Of a stretch of DNA of 64,000 nucleotides, positions 9,454-20,383 are shown piece after piece. Position 1 is the stretch's first letter; each line of letters starts with the position of its first letter. The stretch comes from Buchnera aphidicola (Anoecia corni). GTDB lineage: Bacteria > Pseudomonadota > Gammaproteobacteria > Enterobacterales > Enterobacteriaceae. The stretch spans positions 124,001 to 188,000 of the forward strand of contig NZ_OZ060371.1 in NCBI RefSeq assembly GCF_964056675.1, in the 5' to 3' direction. The notes beneath the pieces were generated by a model, which was given only the letters and a program-made list of their open reading frames with translations, searched no databases and had not been told where the DNA came from. The translations under genes and the position numbers were made by a program.

Positions 9454-12400
9454 TTAAAATACTTTGTGAATAGATTGTAAACTTCTAACTTTGTAACGAG
9501 AAACATCCTTAATGTTTAAAGTCATCGTAGTAGCAAACGATCCATTAATAGTAGAATCAAAGTGAACACCTTGTTGTATAGCTTCGCTATATATTAGCGC
9601 AGAATGTTTTATTGATTCAATGCATGAAGCTGTATATACAATATACACATATTCTCCATTTTTTATTCTGTCTTGTACATTTGGTCTATTTTCATACAAT
9701 TTATTAACTAATCTAGTACATATATTATGTTTTTTTAAAAAATAATGAGTGCCAATAGTAGAATCTAATGTAAATCCGCTTTTTATTAATTTTCTAGCTA
9801 TATTAATAATAGAATTCTTATCTCTATCACCTATAGATAACAAAACTCTTCCATTATTTTTAATATTTATAGAAGCACTTAACATAGCTTTAGAAAAAGC
9901 TTCTGGGAAATTTGTTCCTATTCCCATTACTTCCCCTGTAGATCTCATTTCAGGACCTAACATAGGATTAACCCCTTGAAACTTATGAAAAGGTAATACA
10001 ACTTCTTTAACAAAAAAATAGTTTGGAATAATTTTATTTAATATTTTTTGATCTAATAAAGATTTTCCACACATAACCTTAACAGCAATTTGAGCTAATG
10101 GAATTCCTATAGATTTAGAAACAAACGGAATAGTTCTAGAAGCTCTCGGATTCACTTCTAATAAATATATTTTATTATCTCTTATAGCAAATTGTACATT
10201 CATTAATCCTTTTACAGACATAGATAATGCTAACTGCTTTACTTGTTCTTTAATTCTTTCTTGTATTTTTTGAGTAAGAGTATAAGCTGGAATAGAACAT
10301 GCAGAATCCCCAGAATGAACTCCGGCTTGTTCAATATGTTCTAATATACCTCCAATAAACACTGTTTTTCCATCACATATCGCATCTACATCTACTTCTA
10401 CTGCATTATGTAAATATTCATCTAATAGTATTGGATACTCAAATTTATCATTATCGCTTTTTCTACTACAAAAATAATTCTCTAAATCTTCTTGTTTGTG
10501 AAAGATCTGCATATTTCTTCCACCTAATACATAAGAAGGTCTAATCATTATAGGATAACCTATATTTTTCGCTTCTTCTCTTGCTTCAATAAAATTATTT
10601 ACAGTAACGTTTTTAGGTTGTTTTAATCGCAATTTTTGAACTATCTTTTGAAAAAGATAACGGTTTTCAGCTAAATCAATTGAATGAAATGAAGTTCCTA
10701 ATATAGGAACATTTTCTTTATTAAATATTTTTGCTAACCGTAACGGTGTCTGACCTCCATATTGAACGATCACTCCTTTCGGATTTTCTATTCTTATAAT
10801 TTCAAGTACATTTTCTAAAAATATAGGCTCAAAATATAATCTATCAGAAATATCATAGTCTGTAGAAACTGTTTCTGGATTGCAGTTCACCATAATAGTT
10901 TCATACCCATCTTTTCTCAAAGCAATAGCAGCATGCACACAACAATAATCGAATTCTATTCCTTGACCTATTCTATTTGGACCACTACCTAAAATAATTA
11001 TTTTATTTTTATTCCCACTAGGATTAGATTCACATTCTTCTTCCCATGTAGAATATAAATAAGATGTTTCAGAAGGAAATTCTCCAGCACAAGTATCGAT
11101 TTTTTTAAAAACAGGAAAAATATTAAACTCTTTTCTTTTTTTTCTAACTTTTTCTTCTATTGTTTTAGTTAACAAAGATATTCTTAAATCTGAAAAACCT
11201 TTTCTTTTTATAAAACTAAAAAATTCTTTTGTTATAAACTGAAATTTCATATTTGTAATTTGTTTTTCTATGCTAACAATTTCGCATATTTGTACTAAAA
11301 ACCATTTATCTATTTTAGACATAGAATATATTTCATCTAATGACATTCCAACACGAAAAGCGTCTGCTACATACCAAATTCTATCAGATCCAGGATTTTG
11401 CAATTCATATTTAATTTTTTTTATATCTATGTGTGAATCATTAATAAACATAGAGTCAAAACCACTTTTTCCTATTTCTAAACTACAAATTGCTTTTTGC
11501 ATAGATTCTTGAAAATTTCTTCCGATAGCCATTACTTCTCCGATAGATTTCATTTGTGTTGTTAATCTATCATTAGAACCATCAAATTTTTCAAAATTAA
11601 ATCTAGGAATTTTTACAACACAATAATCTATTGACGGTTCAAAAGAAGCTGGCATTTTTATAGAACCAGTAATATCATTATATAATTCATCTAACGTATA
11701 ACCTACTGATAATTTCGCTGCTACTTTAGCGATAGGAAATCCAGTAGCTTTCGAAGCTAATGCTGATGATCTAGAAACTCTAGGATTCATTTCTATTACT
11801 AACATTCTGCCATTTTTTGGATTTACAGCAAACTGCACGTTTGCTCCACCTGTTTCAACCCCTATTTCTTTTATTACAGAAATAGATGCATTTCTCATTA
11901 TTTGGTATTCTTTGTCACTTAAAGTTTGAGCTGGTGAAATCGTTATAGAATCACCTGTATGAATTCCCATTGGATCTATATTTTCAATAGAACATACAAT
12001 AATGCAATTATTATTTTTATCTCTTATAACTTCCATTTCAAACTCTTTCCATCCTATTAAAGATTCATCAATTAATAACTCTTTAATAGGAGATAATTCT
12101 AATCCAGAAATACAAATATTTTTAAATTCTTCATAATTATACGCTATTCCACTTCCACTTCCTCCCATAGTAAAAGAAGGTCTTATTATACAAGGAAATC
12201 CTACTTTTTTTAATACTTCATAAGCCTCAATTATATTATGAGCTATTCCGCACTTAGCTGTTTCTAATCCTATCTTTTTTATTAACTTTTTAAATATATT
12301 TCTATCTTCTGCTTTTTTTATAGCTTCTATAGAAGCACCTAATATTTCTACGTTAAAATCATGTAAAATGTTTCTAGAATATAACTCTAGAATACAATTT

Positions 12401-12687
12401 AAAGCTGTCTGCCCACCCATTGTTGGAAGTATCGCATCTGGCTTTTCTTTTTTAATTATATTTTTAATTACTCGCCAATGAATAGGTTCGATATAAGTAG
12501 CATGTGCTATATTAGGATCGGTCATAATAGTAGCAGGATTAGAATTTACTAAAACTATTCTATATCCCTCTTTTCTTAAAGCTTTACATGCTTGAGTTCC
12601 AGAATAGTCAAATTCACAAGCTTGTCCAATTACTATGGGACCAGCTCCAAGCACTAAAATAGACTTTATATCAGTACGTTTTGGCAT
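9454..12687 (-). CDS. carB: Carbamoyl-phosphate synthase large subunit
   Basis: Uses ammonia released by CarA, bicarbonate and two ATP to make carbamoyl phosphate, the shared precursor of arginine and pyrimidines. It has 1,077 residues (E. coli 1,073). The two homologous ATP-grasp halves are clear: [17 protein letters not shown] (N half) and [17 protein letters not shown] (about residue 565), with [16 protein letters not shown] and [14 protein letters not shown] as matching nucleotide loops, and [20 protein letters not shown] and [19 protein letters not shown] as metal-ligand blocks. The C-terminal 140 residues are the MGS-like allosteric domain. It lies 52 bases after carA on the same strand. 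In an aphid symbiont its main output would be arginine for the host (inference). Confidence 0.98.
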   Translation of the reverse strand: MPKRTDIKSILVLGAGPIVIGQACEFDYSGTQACKALRKEGYRIVLVNSNPATIMTDPNIAHATYIEPIHWRVIKNIIKKEKPDAILPTMGGQTALNCILELYSRNILHDFNVEILGASIEAIKKAEDRNIFKKLIKKIGLETAKCGIAHNIIEAYEVLKKVGFPCIIRPSFTMGGSGSGIAYNYEEFKNICISGLELSPIKELLIDESLIGWKEFEMEVIRDKNNNCIIVCSIENIDPMGIHTGDSITISPAQTLSDKEYQIMRNASISVIKEIGVETGGANVQFAVNPKNGRMLVIEMNPRVSRSSALASKATGFPIAKVAAKLSVGYTLDELYNDITGSIKMPASFEPSIDYCVVKIPRFNFEKFDGSNDRLTTQMKSIGEVMAIGRNFQESMQKAICSLEIGKSGFDSMFINDSHIDIKKIKYELQNPGSDRIWYVADAFRVGMSLDEIYSMSKIDKWFLVQICEIVSIEKQITNMKFQFITKEFFSFIKRKGFSDLRISLLTKTIEEKVRKKRKEFNIFPVFKKIDTCAGEFPSETSYLYSTWEEECESNPSGNKNKIIILGSGPNRIGQGIEFDYCCVHAAIALRKDGYETIMVNCNPETVSTDYDISDRLYFEPIFLENVLEIIRIENPKGVIVQYGGQTPLRLAKIFNKENVPILGTSFHSIDLAENRYLFQKIVQKLRLKQPKNVTVNNFIEAREEAKNIGYPIMIRPSYVLGGRNMQIFHKQEDLENYFCSRKSDNDKFEYPILLDEYLHNAVEVDVDAICDGKTVFIGGILEHIEQAGVHSGDSACSIPAYTLTQKIQERIKEQVKQLALSMSVKGLMNVQFAIRDNKIYLLEVNPRASRTIPFVSKSIGIPLAQIAVKVMCGKSLLDQKILNKIIPNYFFVKEVVLPFHKFQGVNPMLGPEMRSTGEVMGIGTNFPEAFSKAMLSASINIKNNGRVLLSIGDRDKNSIINIARKLIKSGFTLDSTIGTHYFLKKHNICTRLVNKLYENRPNVQDRIKNGEYVYIVYTASCIESIKHSALIYSEAIQQGVHFDSTINGSFATTMTLNIKDVSRYKVRSLQSIHKVF

Positions 12688-12739
12688 ATTAAATCTCTAT
12701 TTACTAGTTATATATATATATCATTACTAATTTAATTAC

Positions 12740-13861
12740 TTATTGCATTAGATTAATGAAATCGTCAAATAAATGAACAATATCTTGCGGTCCAGGACTA
12801 GATTCTGGATGACCTTGAAAACCGAACGCTTTTTTACCTTTTATAGAAATCCCTTGTATTGTATTATCAAACAAAGAAATATATGTAATCTTAATGTTGC
12901 TTTTAATAGAGTTATGATCTACTGAAAAATTATGATTTTGAGGTGTAATATATACAGTATTATTATTTATGTTTTTTACAGGATGATTCGAACCATGATG
13001 TCCGTATTTCATTTTTATTATTTTGGCTCCACTCGCTAAAGCTAGCAATTGGTAACCAAAACATATGCCGAACATAGGAATATTTTTTTTTAAAAATTCT
13101 TTTATTGTATTAATTATATAAACACATGGACGAGGATCTCCAGGTCCATTAGAAAGAAAAATTCCATCTGGTTTTAATTGTAAAACATCTTTGTAATTAG
13201 TGTAAGATGGAACAATTAATAAAATACAATTTTTGTTATGCAAAATACTTAATATACTTTTTTTTACTCCGAAATCATAAACGACCACAAAAAATTTTTT
13301 TCTTGTTGAAAAACTTTTTTTTCTATTCTCTTTTTTCTTCACTATAGGATTCCAATAATACTTATGCTTAGTAGTAATCATGTCTACTAAATTTGTGTTT
13401 TCTAATCCATAAAAACTTTTAGCTAATCTATAAGCATCATCATAATTTCCTATATCTAAACTCATAATACAACCATTTTTAGTGCCATTTTTTCTAATTA
13501 ACAAAGTTAACTTTCTAGTATCAATTCCAGATATTGCTACAACGTTATGTTTTTTTAAATAATTACGTAAAGACATTTCACTTCTATAATTAGAAGGAAT
13601 TATAGATAAATCTCGAATAATCATTCCTTTAGCATAAACTTTCATAGACTCTTCGTCTTCAGAATTCACTCCAATGTTACCAATATGAGGATACGTAAAA
13701 GTAATAATTTGCTCAAAGTATGAAGGATCCGTTAAAATTTCTTGATAACCTGTCATAGAAGTGTTAAAAACTACTTCTCCTATAGAAAATCCTTGTTTTC
13801 CTATGCATTTTCCATAAAAAGAAGTACCATCTTCTAAAACTAATACGGCTGATTTCACCAA
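12740..13861 (-). CDS. carA: Carbamoyl-phosphate synthase small (glutaminase) subunit
   Basis: Class I glutamine amidotransferase that hydrolyses glutamine and channels ammonia to CarB. It has 373 residues (E. coli 382). The N-terminal CPSase domain begins with VLEDGTSFYGKCIG. The GATase domain has the nucleophile in MFGICFGYQLLALASG (about residues 260-275) and the His/Glu pair in FQGHPESSPGP near the C-terminus. The start is a TTG at 13861 followed by GTG. AGAGG lies seven bases before the TTG, and E. coli carA also initiates at UUG, so TTG is preferred. It heads a carA-carB(-folA) operon on the minus strand. Confidence 0.97.
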   Translation of the reverse strand: MVKSAVLVLEDGTSFYGKCIGKQGFSIGEVVFNTSMTGYQEILTDPSYFEQIITFTYPHIGNIGVNSEDEESMKVYAKGMIIRDLSIIPSNYRSEMSLRNYLKKHNVVAISGIDTRKLTLLIRKNGTKNGCIMSLDIGNYDDAYRLAKSFYGLENTNLVDMITTKHKYYWNPIVKKKENRKKSFSTRKKFFVVVYDFGVKKSILSILHNKNCILLIVPSYTNYKDVLQLKPDGIFLSNGPGDPRPCVYIINTIKEFLKKNIPMFGICFGYQLLALASGAKIIKMKYGHHGSNHPVKNINNNTVYITPQNHNFSVDHNSIKSNIKITYISLFDNTIQGISIKGKKAFGFQGHPESSPGPQDIVHLFDDFINLMQ

Positions 13862-14042
13862 AATAAAACCTCTATTAAATTTGCATTAAATTGTATATAT
13901 GTACGTTTATTTAATTTAAACATTGTTTTTTATATTATTGCTTATAAATAACATGTAGTTATACTTTATAAATATAAACTATTACTAATTTATTATAATT
14001 CCTAAAAAAACTTGTACGTAGTACGAACATATAAAATATATT

Positions 14043-14067
14043 AATTATAGTATTAAATACTATAATT
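14043..14067 (-). terminator. Candidate terminator hairpin overlapping the dapB stop codon
   Basis: An 11-bp perfect inverted repeat (14043-14053 with 14057-14067, three-base loop) begins within the last dapB codons. On the minus strand it is followed by a T-rich stretch. It is AT-only apart from one G-C pair, so the strength is uncertain, but its position between dapB and carA fits a terminator. Confidence 0.45.
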
Positions 14068-14860
14068 TTAAAACATCATTCATACTAAAAAAACCTTTAT
14101 CTTTTTTACATACCCATATTGCGGATTTTATAGCACCTTTTGCAAAAATAGATCTATCTATTGCTTTATGGGTTATTTTAATATGTTCATGTTTATTAGC
14201 AAATATAACAGTATGGTTCCCTATAATGTTTCCATTTCGAATAACTGAAAATCCTATAGTATTTTTTTTTCTTACTCCAATATTTCCTGCTCTAGAATAA
14301 ACCGCTATTTTTTCAAAATCATTATTCATAGCGTTTGCAATTTTCTTTCCTAAAGTAATAGCCGTTCCTGAAGGAGCATCTTTTTTTTCACTATGATGTT
14401 CTTCAATAATTTCAATATCTGAATCTGAACCTATAGTTTTAGCAACTCTATCTATTAACTGTAATACTAAATTGATACCTATACTAAAATTAGAAGATTG
14501 TACTACTCCAATTTTTTTAGATATCTCAAATATATGTTTTTGTTCTTCTGAATTAAATCCTGTAGTTCCTATAACTATTTTTTTTTTATTTTTATAACAT
14601 ATTTTTATATTTTCTAAAGTTTTATCTATAGAACTAAAATCTATTAAAACATCAAATTTATCACATACTTTTTCTAAAGAAGTAACAATAAGAACATTAT
14701 TTTTTTTTAATTCGTTTAGTATTGGATTTTTATTTTTTGAAATATATTGATCGTTTGATATAATTGCTACTGATAAAGTAATGTTTTTATCCTTATATAT
14801 TTCTTGAATTAAACTTTTACCCATTTTTCCTAAAGTGCCAGACAATGCTATTTTTATCAT
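14060..14860 (-). CDS. dapB: 4-hydroxy-tetrahydrodipicolinate reductase
   Basis: NAD(P)H-dependent step of the diaminopimelate/lysine pathway, serving peptidoglycan and, in a nutritional symbiont, lysine for the host. It has 266 residues (E. coli 273). The N-terminal Rossmann fold opens with IALSGTLGKMGKSL (G-x-x-G-x-M-G). The NAD-binding block VIGTTGFNSEEQ is about residue 97. The catalytic region has EEHHSEKKDAPSGTA about residues 155-169, including the His pair and the K-x-D-x-PSGT substrate loop. In E. coli rihC, ispH and fkpB lie between dapB and lspA. Here that interval is gene-free. Confidence 0.97.
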   Translation of the reverse strand: MIKIALSGTLGKMGKSLIQEIYKDKNITLSVAIISNDQYISKNKNPILNELKKNNVLIVTSLEKVCDKFDVLIDFSSIDKTLENIKICYKNKKKIVIGTTGFNSEEQKHIFEISKKIGVVQSSNFSIGINLVLQLIDRVAKTIGSDSDIEIIEEHHSEKKDAPSGTAITLGKKIANAMNNDFEKIAVYSRAGNIGVRKKNTIGFSVIRNGNIIGNHTVIFANKHEHIKITHKAIDRSIFAKGAIKSAIWVCKKDKGFFSMNDVLKL

Positions 14861-15621
14861 AATTTTCCAATGAATTAATATTCCAAAAATAAATTTTTTT
14901 ATTAAAATTCTAGTTGTCTACAAAATCTTTTTTCATTGTGTAACTAAGTATATTTTAATAATTAAAATTATTAGATGTAATTTAGTATATTTAATACACA
15001 GTCTAATTTATTTTAGAAATAAAACTTTATGCGGTTTTTACTTAAAAAATTAAATTAACATATTTATATATTAATAATATTTTATTTTTTATAAATCTAA
15101 AAATACAATTTTTTATTTTTAGCACAATTAAACATATTTATTATTTTAAATAATTAAAAAATCAATATTACTACGTAATTTTCATTTAAAAAACTATAAA
15201 ATTGATGGACACTTAAGTATCAATTCATATCTCTTCCAAAAAAATATTTTTTACAGTACATGTAAAACTATAATATAGTATATAAAAAAATACAGGAAAT
15301 ATTTATTTCCAACAATTCTATACATAACAATTATGTATAAATATTTTATATAAAAAAAAATAAAAAATATATTGTTGCAATATGTTTTAATATATTTTTT
15401 CAATAATTTATAATTTAATATTTTTTATCTAAAAAATTTACATAGACAAGATCAAATATTATTTTTTATTTAATACTTACATATTATATAATACATAAGT
15501 ATTTTATTTTACATGTTAACTAAACTAATAATATTAGTAATATTATAAATTACTATATAAATATACAAATTTTATAAAAATACATTTTAAAAAAAAACAT
15601 TGTTTAGCTGTCATTTCTATA
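14861..15621. other. Long gene-free spacer where fkpB-ispH-rihC lie in E. coli
   Basis: 761 bases of AT-rich DNA with stops in all frames and no recognisable protein remnant. A small imperfect hairpin (15200-15206 with 15219-15225) is visible. By collinearity this is where E. coli carries fkpB, ispH and rihC. The window does not show whether ispH survives elsewhere. dapB transcription on the minus strand must start at the left side of this spacer. Confidence 0.5.
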
Positions 15622-16083
15622 TTACATAAATAAAAAAGTACTACCTATAAAAATACTAACATCAGCAATATTAAAAGTACAGGTATGCCAATCAAAAAGA
15701 TGTAAGTCAATAAAATCAATTACATAACCATAATTAATTCTATCTAATAAATTTCCTATAGATCCACCAACAATAAATAAATATAACGTAGAATAAAATT
15801 CTTCTTTTCTTTTAAAAAAACAAAAAAACTGAATTGACACAAGTAATACTATAAAAATAGTAAAAAAAATAAACCAATTTTGAGATAGATGATATTTTGA
15901 TAAAAATCCAAAAGCAGATCCATAGTTATGAATTCGTAAAATATTAAAATAATATGTAATATATGTAGTTTCTAAAAGAGAACAATTATTTATGATCCAT
16001 TGTTTACTAAAAAAATCCAATGAAACTATTATAGATAATAATATAAAATTTTTTAAACTAATAAAAGAAAATATTTTTTTCAT
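15622..16083 (-). CDS. lspA: Lipoprotein signal peptidase (signal peptidase II)
   Basis: Inner-membrane aspartyl protease that cleaves the signal peptide of diacylglyceryl-prolipoproteins. It has 153 residues (about 164 in E. coli), with about four hydrophobic segments. The two catalytic aspartates are visible in GNLLDRINYGYVIDFIDL (about residues 112-129) and FNIADVSIFIG (about 138-148). The C-terminus stops right after the last membrane segment and lacks the charged E. coli tail. The ATG overlaps the ileS TAA by one base (TAATG), so it is translationally coupled to ileS, as in E. coli order. Confidence 0.95.
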   Translation of the reverse strand: MKKIFSFISLKNFILLSIIVSLDFFSKQWIINNCSLLETTYITYYFNILRIHNYGSAFGFLSKYHLSQNWFIFFTIFIVLLVSIQFFCFFKRKEEFYSTLYLFIVGGSIGNLLDRINYGYVIDFIDLHLFDWHTCTFNIADVSIFIGSTFLFM

Positions 16084-18908
16084 TATATGAACATCCGTTT
16101 TTCATCTAACCCTAATATATTATTTAAACATCTCATACAAATATCTGGATATTGTTTATCTTTACTTAAAACCATAACATAATGCCAACATCGAGAACAC
16201 TTTTTCCCATTAAATTTTTTAATTTTTATTTTTAAATTATTTATATTACTACTAACAAAACCATCATTCTTACATTCTTTTAAATCTTTAACTATACATT
16301 CAGAAGTTAAAAATAAAAATTTTGTTTCACTTCCTAAAATATGCAGTATTTCTTTTAATCTACCAGTTACAAACATGGTTAGTGATGATTCTAAAGAATT
16401 TTTTATTAATTTTATATTTCTAGCATTTTCTATCACTTTGTTAACTTCATTTTTTACACTAACAATAATCTCCCAATCTTTTTCACTAATATAACTAAAT
16501 TTAGGAAATGAAACTAAACCAGTAAACCATTCTTCAGTAAAAATAAAATTTTTTTTCTTTCCTGGTATATAACTCCAAATTTCATCAGCCGTAAATGATA
16601 GAATAGGAGATATCAATCTAGAAAAAGATTCAATTATTAGATACATAGCAGTTTGACAACTTCTTCTTATTTTACTATTTGTAGAAGAAGTATATTGTCT
16701 ATCTTTTATAATCTCTAAATAAAAAGAACCTAGATCTGTAGAACAAAAGTCCATTAAATAATGTAACACTTTATTAAAATTAAATTTTTCATAACAAAAA
16801 ATAATTTTTTTTTGCATTTTTTTTGTCTTAGATATTATCCATCTATCTATTAAAATCATTTCATCTATATGAATACTATCTGTTTTTGGATTAAAATCAC
16901 TAATATTTGATAAAAGAAATCTAGCAGTATTTCTAATTTTTCTATAGTATTCTATCATTTGTTGCATAATTTCTTGAGATAAAATGGAATCTTTCGAATA
17001 ATTCACAGAAGAAACCCATAACCTTAAAACGTCAGCTCCTACAGTATTTATTATTTTTTTTGGATCAATAACGTTTCCTGTAGATTTAGACATTTTATAA
17101 CCTTTTTGATCTACTACAAAACCATGCGATATTAAATTTTTGTACGGAATGTAACCATTTGTAGCCATTGAAATTATTAATAAAGACATGAACCAACCAC
17201 GATACTGATCTAATCCCTCTATGCAAACATCAGATACATTACTAATATTAACATGATTATGATAAATGTGCGACGGACTTATAGAACCAGAATCAAACCA
17301 GACATCTAATATATCTTCTGATTTTTTATATATTTTACATTCATCTTTATTTAAAAATTCTTCTTTTTTTAAATCCCACCATGCTTCAATACCTTCTTTC
17401 TCTATTCGTTTAGATATTTTTTTTAAGAAAAAAACAGATCTAGGATGCATCTCCCCTGTTTTCTTATTTATGAATAAAGAAATAGGAACCCCCCATATTC
17501 TTTGTCTAGAAATACACCAATCAGGTCTATTTTTTATCATAAGTTTCATGTGTTTCCTTCCCCATTTAGGAATACATGATACATTATTCATTAATTCAAT
17601 AGATTTTTCTCTCAAATCACATTTATTTATATTTAAAAACCACTGTGGAGTTGAATAAAAAATAAGAGGCGTTCTATGTCGCCAACAATGAGGATAACTA
17701 TGTTTCATTAATGAAAAACTGATAAGCTTCTTATTTTTTTTTAATAAACCTAAAATTATTAATTCAGATTCAAATACGTTTTTTTTAATAATTTCACTAG
17801 GAACATCTTTATAATAACATCCATATTTATTAATTAAAAAAATAGGTAATATATTATATTTTTTACCAATTAAATAATCTTCTTCTCCGTGATCTGGTGC
17901 TGTATGTACTGCTCCAGATCCAATATCATCTTTTACATGATTTCCAAAAATAATTGGTATAGTTTTACTTTGCTTTAAGGGATGAAAAACACTTAAATTA
18001 ATTAAACTTTTTCCAATAACAACACCTATTTCTTTATATGTTTTAAACTTCATATTATCTAAAACATTACTTATTAAACTTTTAGCAACAAGGAAAAAAC
18101 AAGAATTCACTTCTATTAAAGAATATTTAAACTGCGGATGAATTACAATAGCTTGACTAGAAGGTAAAGTCCAAGGAGTAGTAGTCCAAATAACTATTCC
18201 AATAGAACTAACTTCATTTTTAATTTTAAATATTTTTTTTATTTTTTTTTCTTCGTAGAATAAAAGAACAAAAAATGTAGAATAAGATTCTTTTTCAATA
18301 TATTCTACTTCTGCTTCAGCTAATGATGATTGACATTCTATACACCAATGAATTGGTCGAGTTCCATTATATAAAAAATTATTTTGAATTAACTTGGAAA
18401 CAGATCGAACAATACGCGCTTCATTTTTGTAATCCATAGTAAGATACGATTTTTTCCAATCGCTTAAAACACCTAACCTAATAAAATCTTTTTTTTGATT
18501 CTCAACCTGATTTAATGCATATTCTCTACATAACACACGAAAATCTTTTTTAGAAATGTTTAGCTTATTTTTATTTCTTTGAATAACCTCTATTTTATGC
18601 TCTATAGGTAATCCATGACAATCCCAACAAGGAGTGTACAATGCATTAAATCCTGACATGTTCTTTGATTTTACAATAATATCTTTTAATACTTTATTTA
18701 GAACGTGTCCTAGATGAATGTTTCCATTAGCATATGGAGGACCATCATGTAAGATAAATTTTTTTTTTTTCTTTTTTTTTACACGAATTAAATCATATAA
18801 TTTATTTAAAGACCATTTTTTTAAAATTTCACGTTCTTTTACCAATAAATTAGCACGCATAGGAAATTTAGTAGTAGGTAGATTTAAAGTTAATTTATAA
18901 TTTTTCAT
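16083..18908 (-). CDS. ileS: Isoleucine--tRNA ligase
   Basis: Class I synthetase that charges tRNA-Ile and edits valine. It has 941 residues (E. coli 938). The HIGH motif appears as PYANGNIHLGHVLNK about residues 57-71. The CP1 editing domain contains WTTTPWTLPSSQAI about residue 240. The signature KMSKSTGN is around residue 605, and the C-terminal zinc site is CSRCWHYV...CMRCLNNI in the last 45 residues. A lysine run just before the HIGH motif is coded by long A tracts (18758-18780 region) that remain in frame. It lies immediately upstream of lspA and downstream of the ribF remnant, the usual ribF-ileS-lspA order. Confidence 0.98.
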   Translation of the reverse strand: MKNYKLTLNLPTTKFPMRANLLVKEREILKKWSLNKLYDLIRVKKKKKKKFILHDGPPYANGNIHLGHVLNKVLKDIIVKSKNMSGFNALYTPCWDCHGLPIEHKIEVIQRNKNKLNISKKDFRVLCREYALNQVENQKKDFIRLGVLSDWKKSYLTMDYKNEARIVRSVSKLIQNNFLYNGTRPIHWCIECQSSLAEAEVEYIEKESYSTFFVLLFYEEKKIKKIFKIKNEVSSIGIVIWTTTPWTLPSSQAIVIHPQFKYSLIEVNSCFFLVAKSLISNVLDNMKFKTYKEIGVVIGKSLINLSVFHPLKQSKTIPIIFGNHVKDDIGSGAVHTAPDHGEEDYLIGKKYNILPIFLINKYGCYYKDVPSEIIKKNVFESELIILGLLKKNKKLISFSLMKHSYPHCWRHRTPLIFYSTPQWFLNINKCDLREKSIELMNNVSCIPKWGRKHMKLMIKNRPDWCISRQRIWGVPISLFINKKTGEMHPRSVFFLKKISKRIEKEGIEAWWDLKKEEFLNKDECKIYKKSEDILDVWFDSGSISPSHIYHNHVNISNVSDVCIEGLDQYRGWFMSLLIISMATNGYIPYKNLISHGFVVDQKGYKMSKSTGNVIDPKKIINTVGADVLRLWVSSVNYSKDSILSQEIMQQMIEYYRKIRNTARFLLSNISDFNPKTDSIHIDEMILIDRWIISKTKKMQKKIIFCYEKFNFNKVLHYLMDFCSTDLGSFYLEIIKDRQYTSSTNSKIRRSCQTAMYLIIESFSRLISPILSFTADEIWSYIPGKKKNFIFTEEWFTGLVSFPKFSYISEKDWEIIVSVKNEVNKVIENARNIKLIKNSLESSLTMFVTGRLKEILHILGSETKFLFLTSECIVKDLKECKNDGFVSSNINNLKIKIKKFNGKKCSRCWHYVMVLSKDKQYPDICMRCLNNILGLDEKRMFI

Positions 18909-18994
18909 TCATTATGACTCTAATTTATATTAAAAAACGATTTTTATCTATTTTCACATCTGTTTTAATAATGCTTACAAGCTAGTAAACATTC

Positions 18995-19851
18995 TTAACA
19001 AAGCATTTCATTTCTATTTTTTTTAAATATGAAAGTATGTATTTTTTGTCTATATAAATTTATTTTCATATCAAAAATATGAACTTCTAATTGTTTTTGC
19101 TTTCCATAAAAACTAGCTCTAGTTTCTATATTAGCAACCCCATAAACTGTTAACGAAAAAAAGGAATAGTAACTTTTACCGCATAAACACCTGAAAATAG
19201 CAACATATTCTTATGTAAAGAAATATTAACTATTAGAAAACCAATAACCCTTTCCTTTTTGTGCCATGTCTTACTTTTCCTGAAATATAAAAATCATGTC
19301 CTAGTAAATTTTTAAATTCTATAAATTTACCGCTCAATATTTTTTTTTTAATTAAACTACTACTAATACGCATTCCATGTAAGCCTAAATTAGGCTGAAA
19401 AAATATAACAAATTTATATATTTCACTCATCTTTTTTAAATATGTTATATTTCCTATTCTATTTTTTCCAAAACAAAAATCGTTTCCAACTGCAATATAC
19501 TTAATGTTAACATTATTTAATATAAAATGAATTAAAAAATGTTTTGACGTCATTAAAACATCTTTCTGTTAAAAGAAATACAAATAACAAAATCAATTGT
19601 CCATTTTTTTTAAATAATTTATTCTATCCCTAAACGTTATAATTCTTAATGAATCATTTTTTACCTAAAAATTCTATTGGATGTGGCTCGAAAAACATTA
19701 CAATAGTAATTCCTCCATACATTTTTTTTCTATTACATATATTTAATAAAAGAGCTTGATGTACATGATGCATTCCATCAAAATTTCCAATAGTCAAAAA
19801 ACAATCTTCATCTATTATTTTTAAACTCTTTATTTTTCTTATTAGTTTCAT
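18995..19851 (-). pseudogene. ribF: Remnant of bifunctional riboflavin kinase/FAD synthetase
   Basis: Joining frames recovers most of RibF (normally about 313 residues, makes FMN and FAD from riboflavin). The pieces are: MKLIRKIKSLKII...LTIGNFDG from 19851 to about 19657; a NDSLRIITFRDRINYL piece; TIDFVICISFNR from about 19603; MTSKHFLIHF...AVGNDFCFG...MRISSSLI...GHDFYISGKVRHG from 19553; and the kinase piece FSGVYAVKV...GVANIETR...QLEVHIFD ending at 18995. Frame errors lie near 19657-19662, 19604-19611, 19555-19566 and 19256-19260, probably with another near the C-terminus. Key motifs are also damaged: the nucleotidyltransferase HxGH reads HHVH, and the kinase GFPTAN reads GFLIVN. Multiple lesions make it non-functional in my judgement. 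Confidence 0.93.
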
Positions 19852-19991
19852 AAGTATAGTAAATTTTAAAATAGTATAATATTCTTATATTATACATTTT
19901 AAAAATATACAAAAAGTAGAATTTTTATCTATAAATTCGTATTTTATAAGATGAATATAATTTTTAAAATTAAAATAACAAAGGGAAAAAT

Positions 19992-20252
19992 ATGGCTAAC
20001 ATTAAATCATCAAAAAAAGATTCCGTTAAATCCAAGAAAAAAAGAATTCAAAATGCTAATAAACGTTCTACTATTCGTACCTTCATTAAAAAAGTATATA
20101 TTGCGATTAAATCTAAAGATAAAGAATCTGCTGTGTTAGCATACAAAATAATGCAACCTATTATCGATCGAAACGTAGCAAAAAAAATAATTCATAAAAA
20201 TAAAGCAGCTCGCCATAAATCTATATTAGAAAATCACATAAAAAAACTATAA
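19992..20252 (+). CDS. rpsT: 30S ribosomal protein S20
   Basis: Binds 16S rRNA at the base of the 30S subunit. It has 86 residues (E. coli 87) and is highly basic, with the family opening MANIKSSKK and the later blocks [20 protein letters not shown]. Three amphipathic helices fit the S20 bundle. AAAGGG six to eleven bases upstream of the ATG is a good ribosome site. It is divergent from the ribF remnant, as in E. coli, and convergent with dnaJ, with a strong shared terminator between them. Confidence 0.97.
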   Translation: MANIKSSKKDSVKSKKKRIQNANKRSTIRTFIKKVYIAIKSKDKESAVLAYKIMQPIIDRNVAKKIIHKNKAARHKSILENHIKKL

Positions 20253-20338
20253 CATATGTTTAATATATGAATATTCAAAAATTAAAAATGAATATGTGTT
20301 AAACAAATTTATTAATAAATTTATTTAATTTAAAAAAT

Positions 20339-20375
20339 TAGTAGTATTGCACGTAATAAAATAGCAATACTACTA
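20339..20375. terminator. Bidirectional rho-independent terminator between rpsT and dnaJ
   Basis: A perfect 12-bp inverted repeat (20339-20350 with 20364-20375, 13-base loop) sits between the convergent rpsT and dnaJ genes. It is followed by TTTTA on the plus strand and, on the minus strand, by ATTTTTT. It is one of the clearest terminator structures in the window. Confidence 0.8.
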
Positions 20376-20383
20376 TTTTAATT

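Noticed and set aside
13862..14059. Arginine-repressor (ARG box) site upstream of carA
   Set aside because: TGCATTAAATTGTAT resembles one half-site only loosely and no tandem pair is present; argR cannot be checked from this window.
18758..18780. Possible frameshift in the ileS poly-lysine stretch
   Set aside because: The frame is continuous on both sides and the HIGH motif follows in frame.
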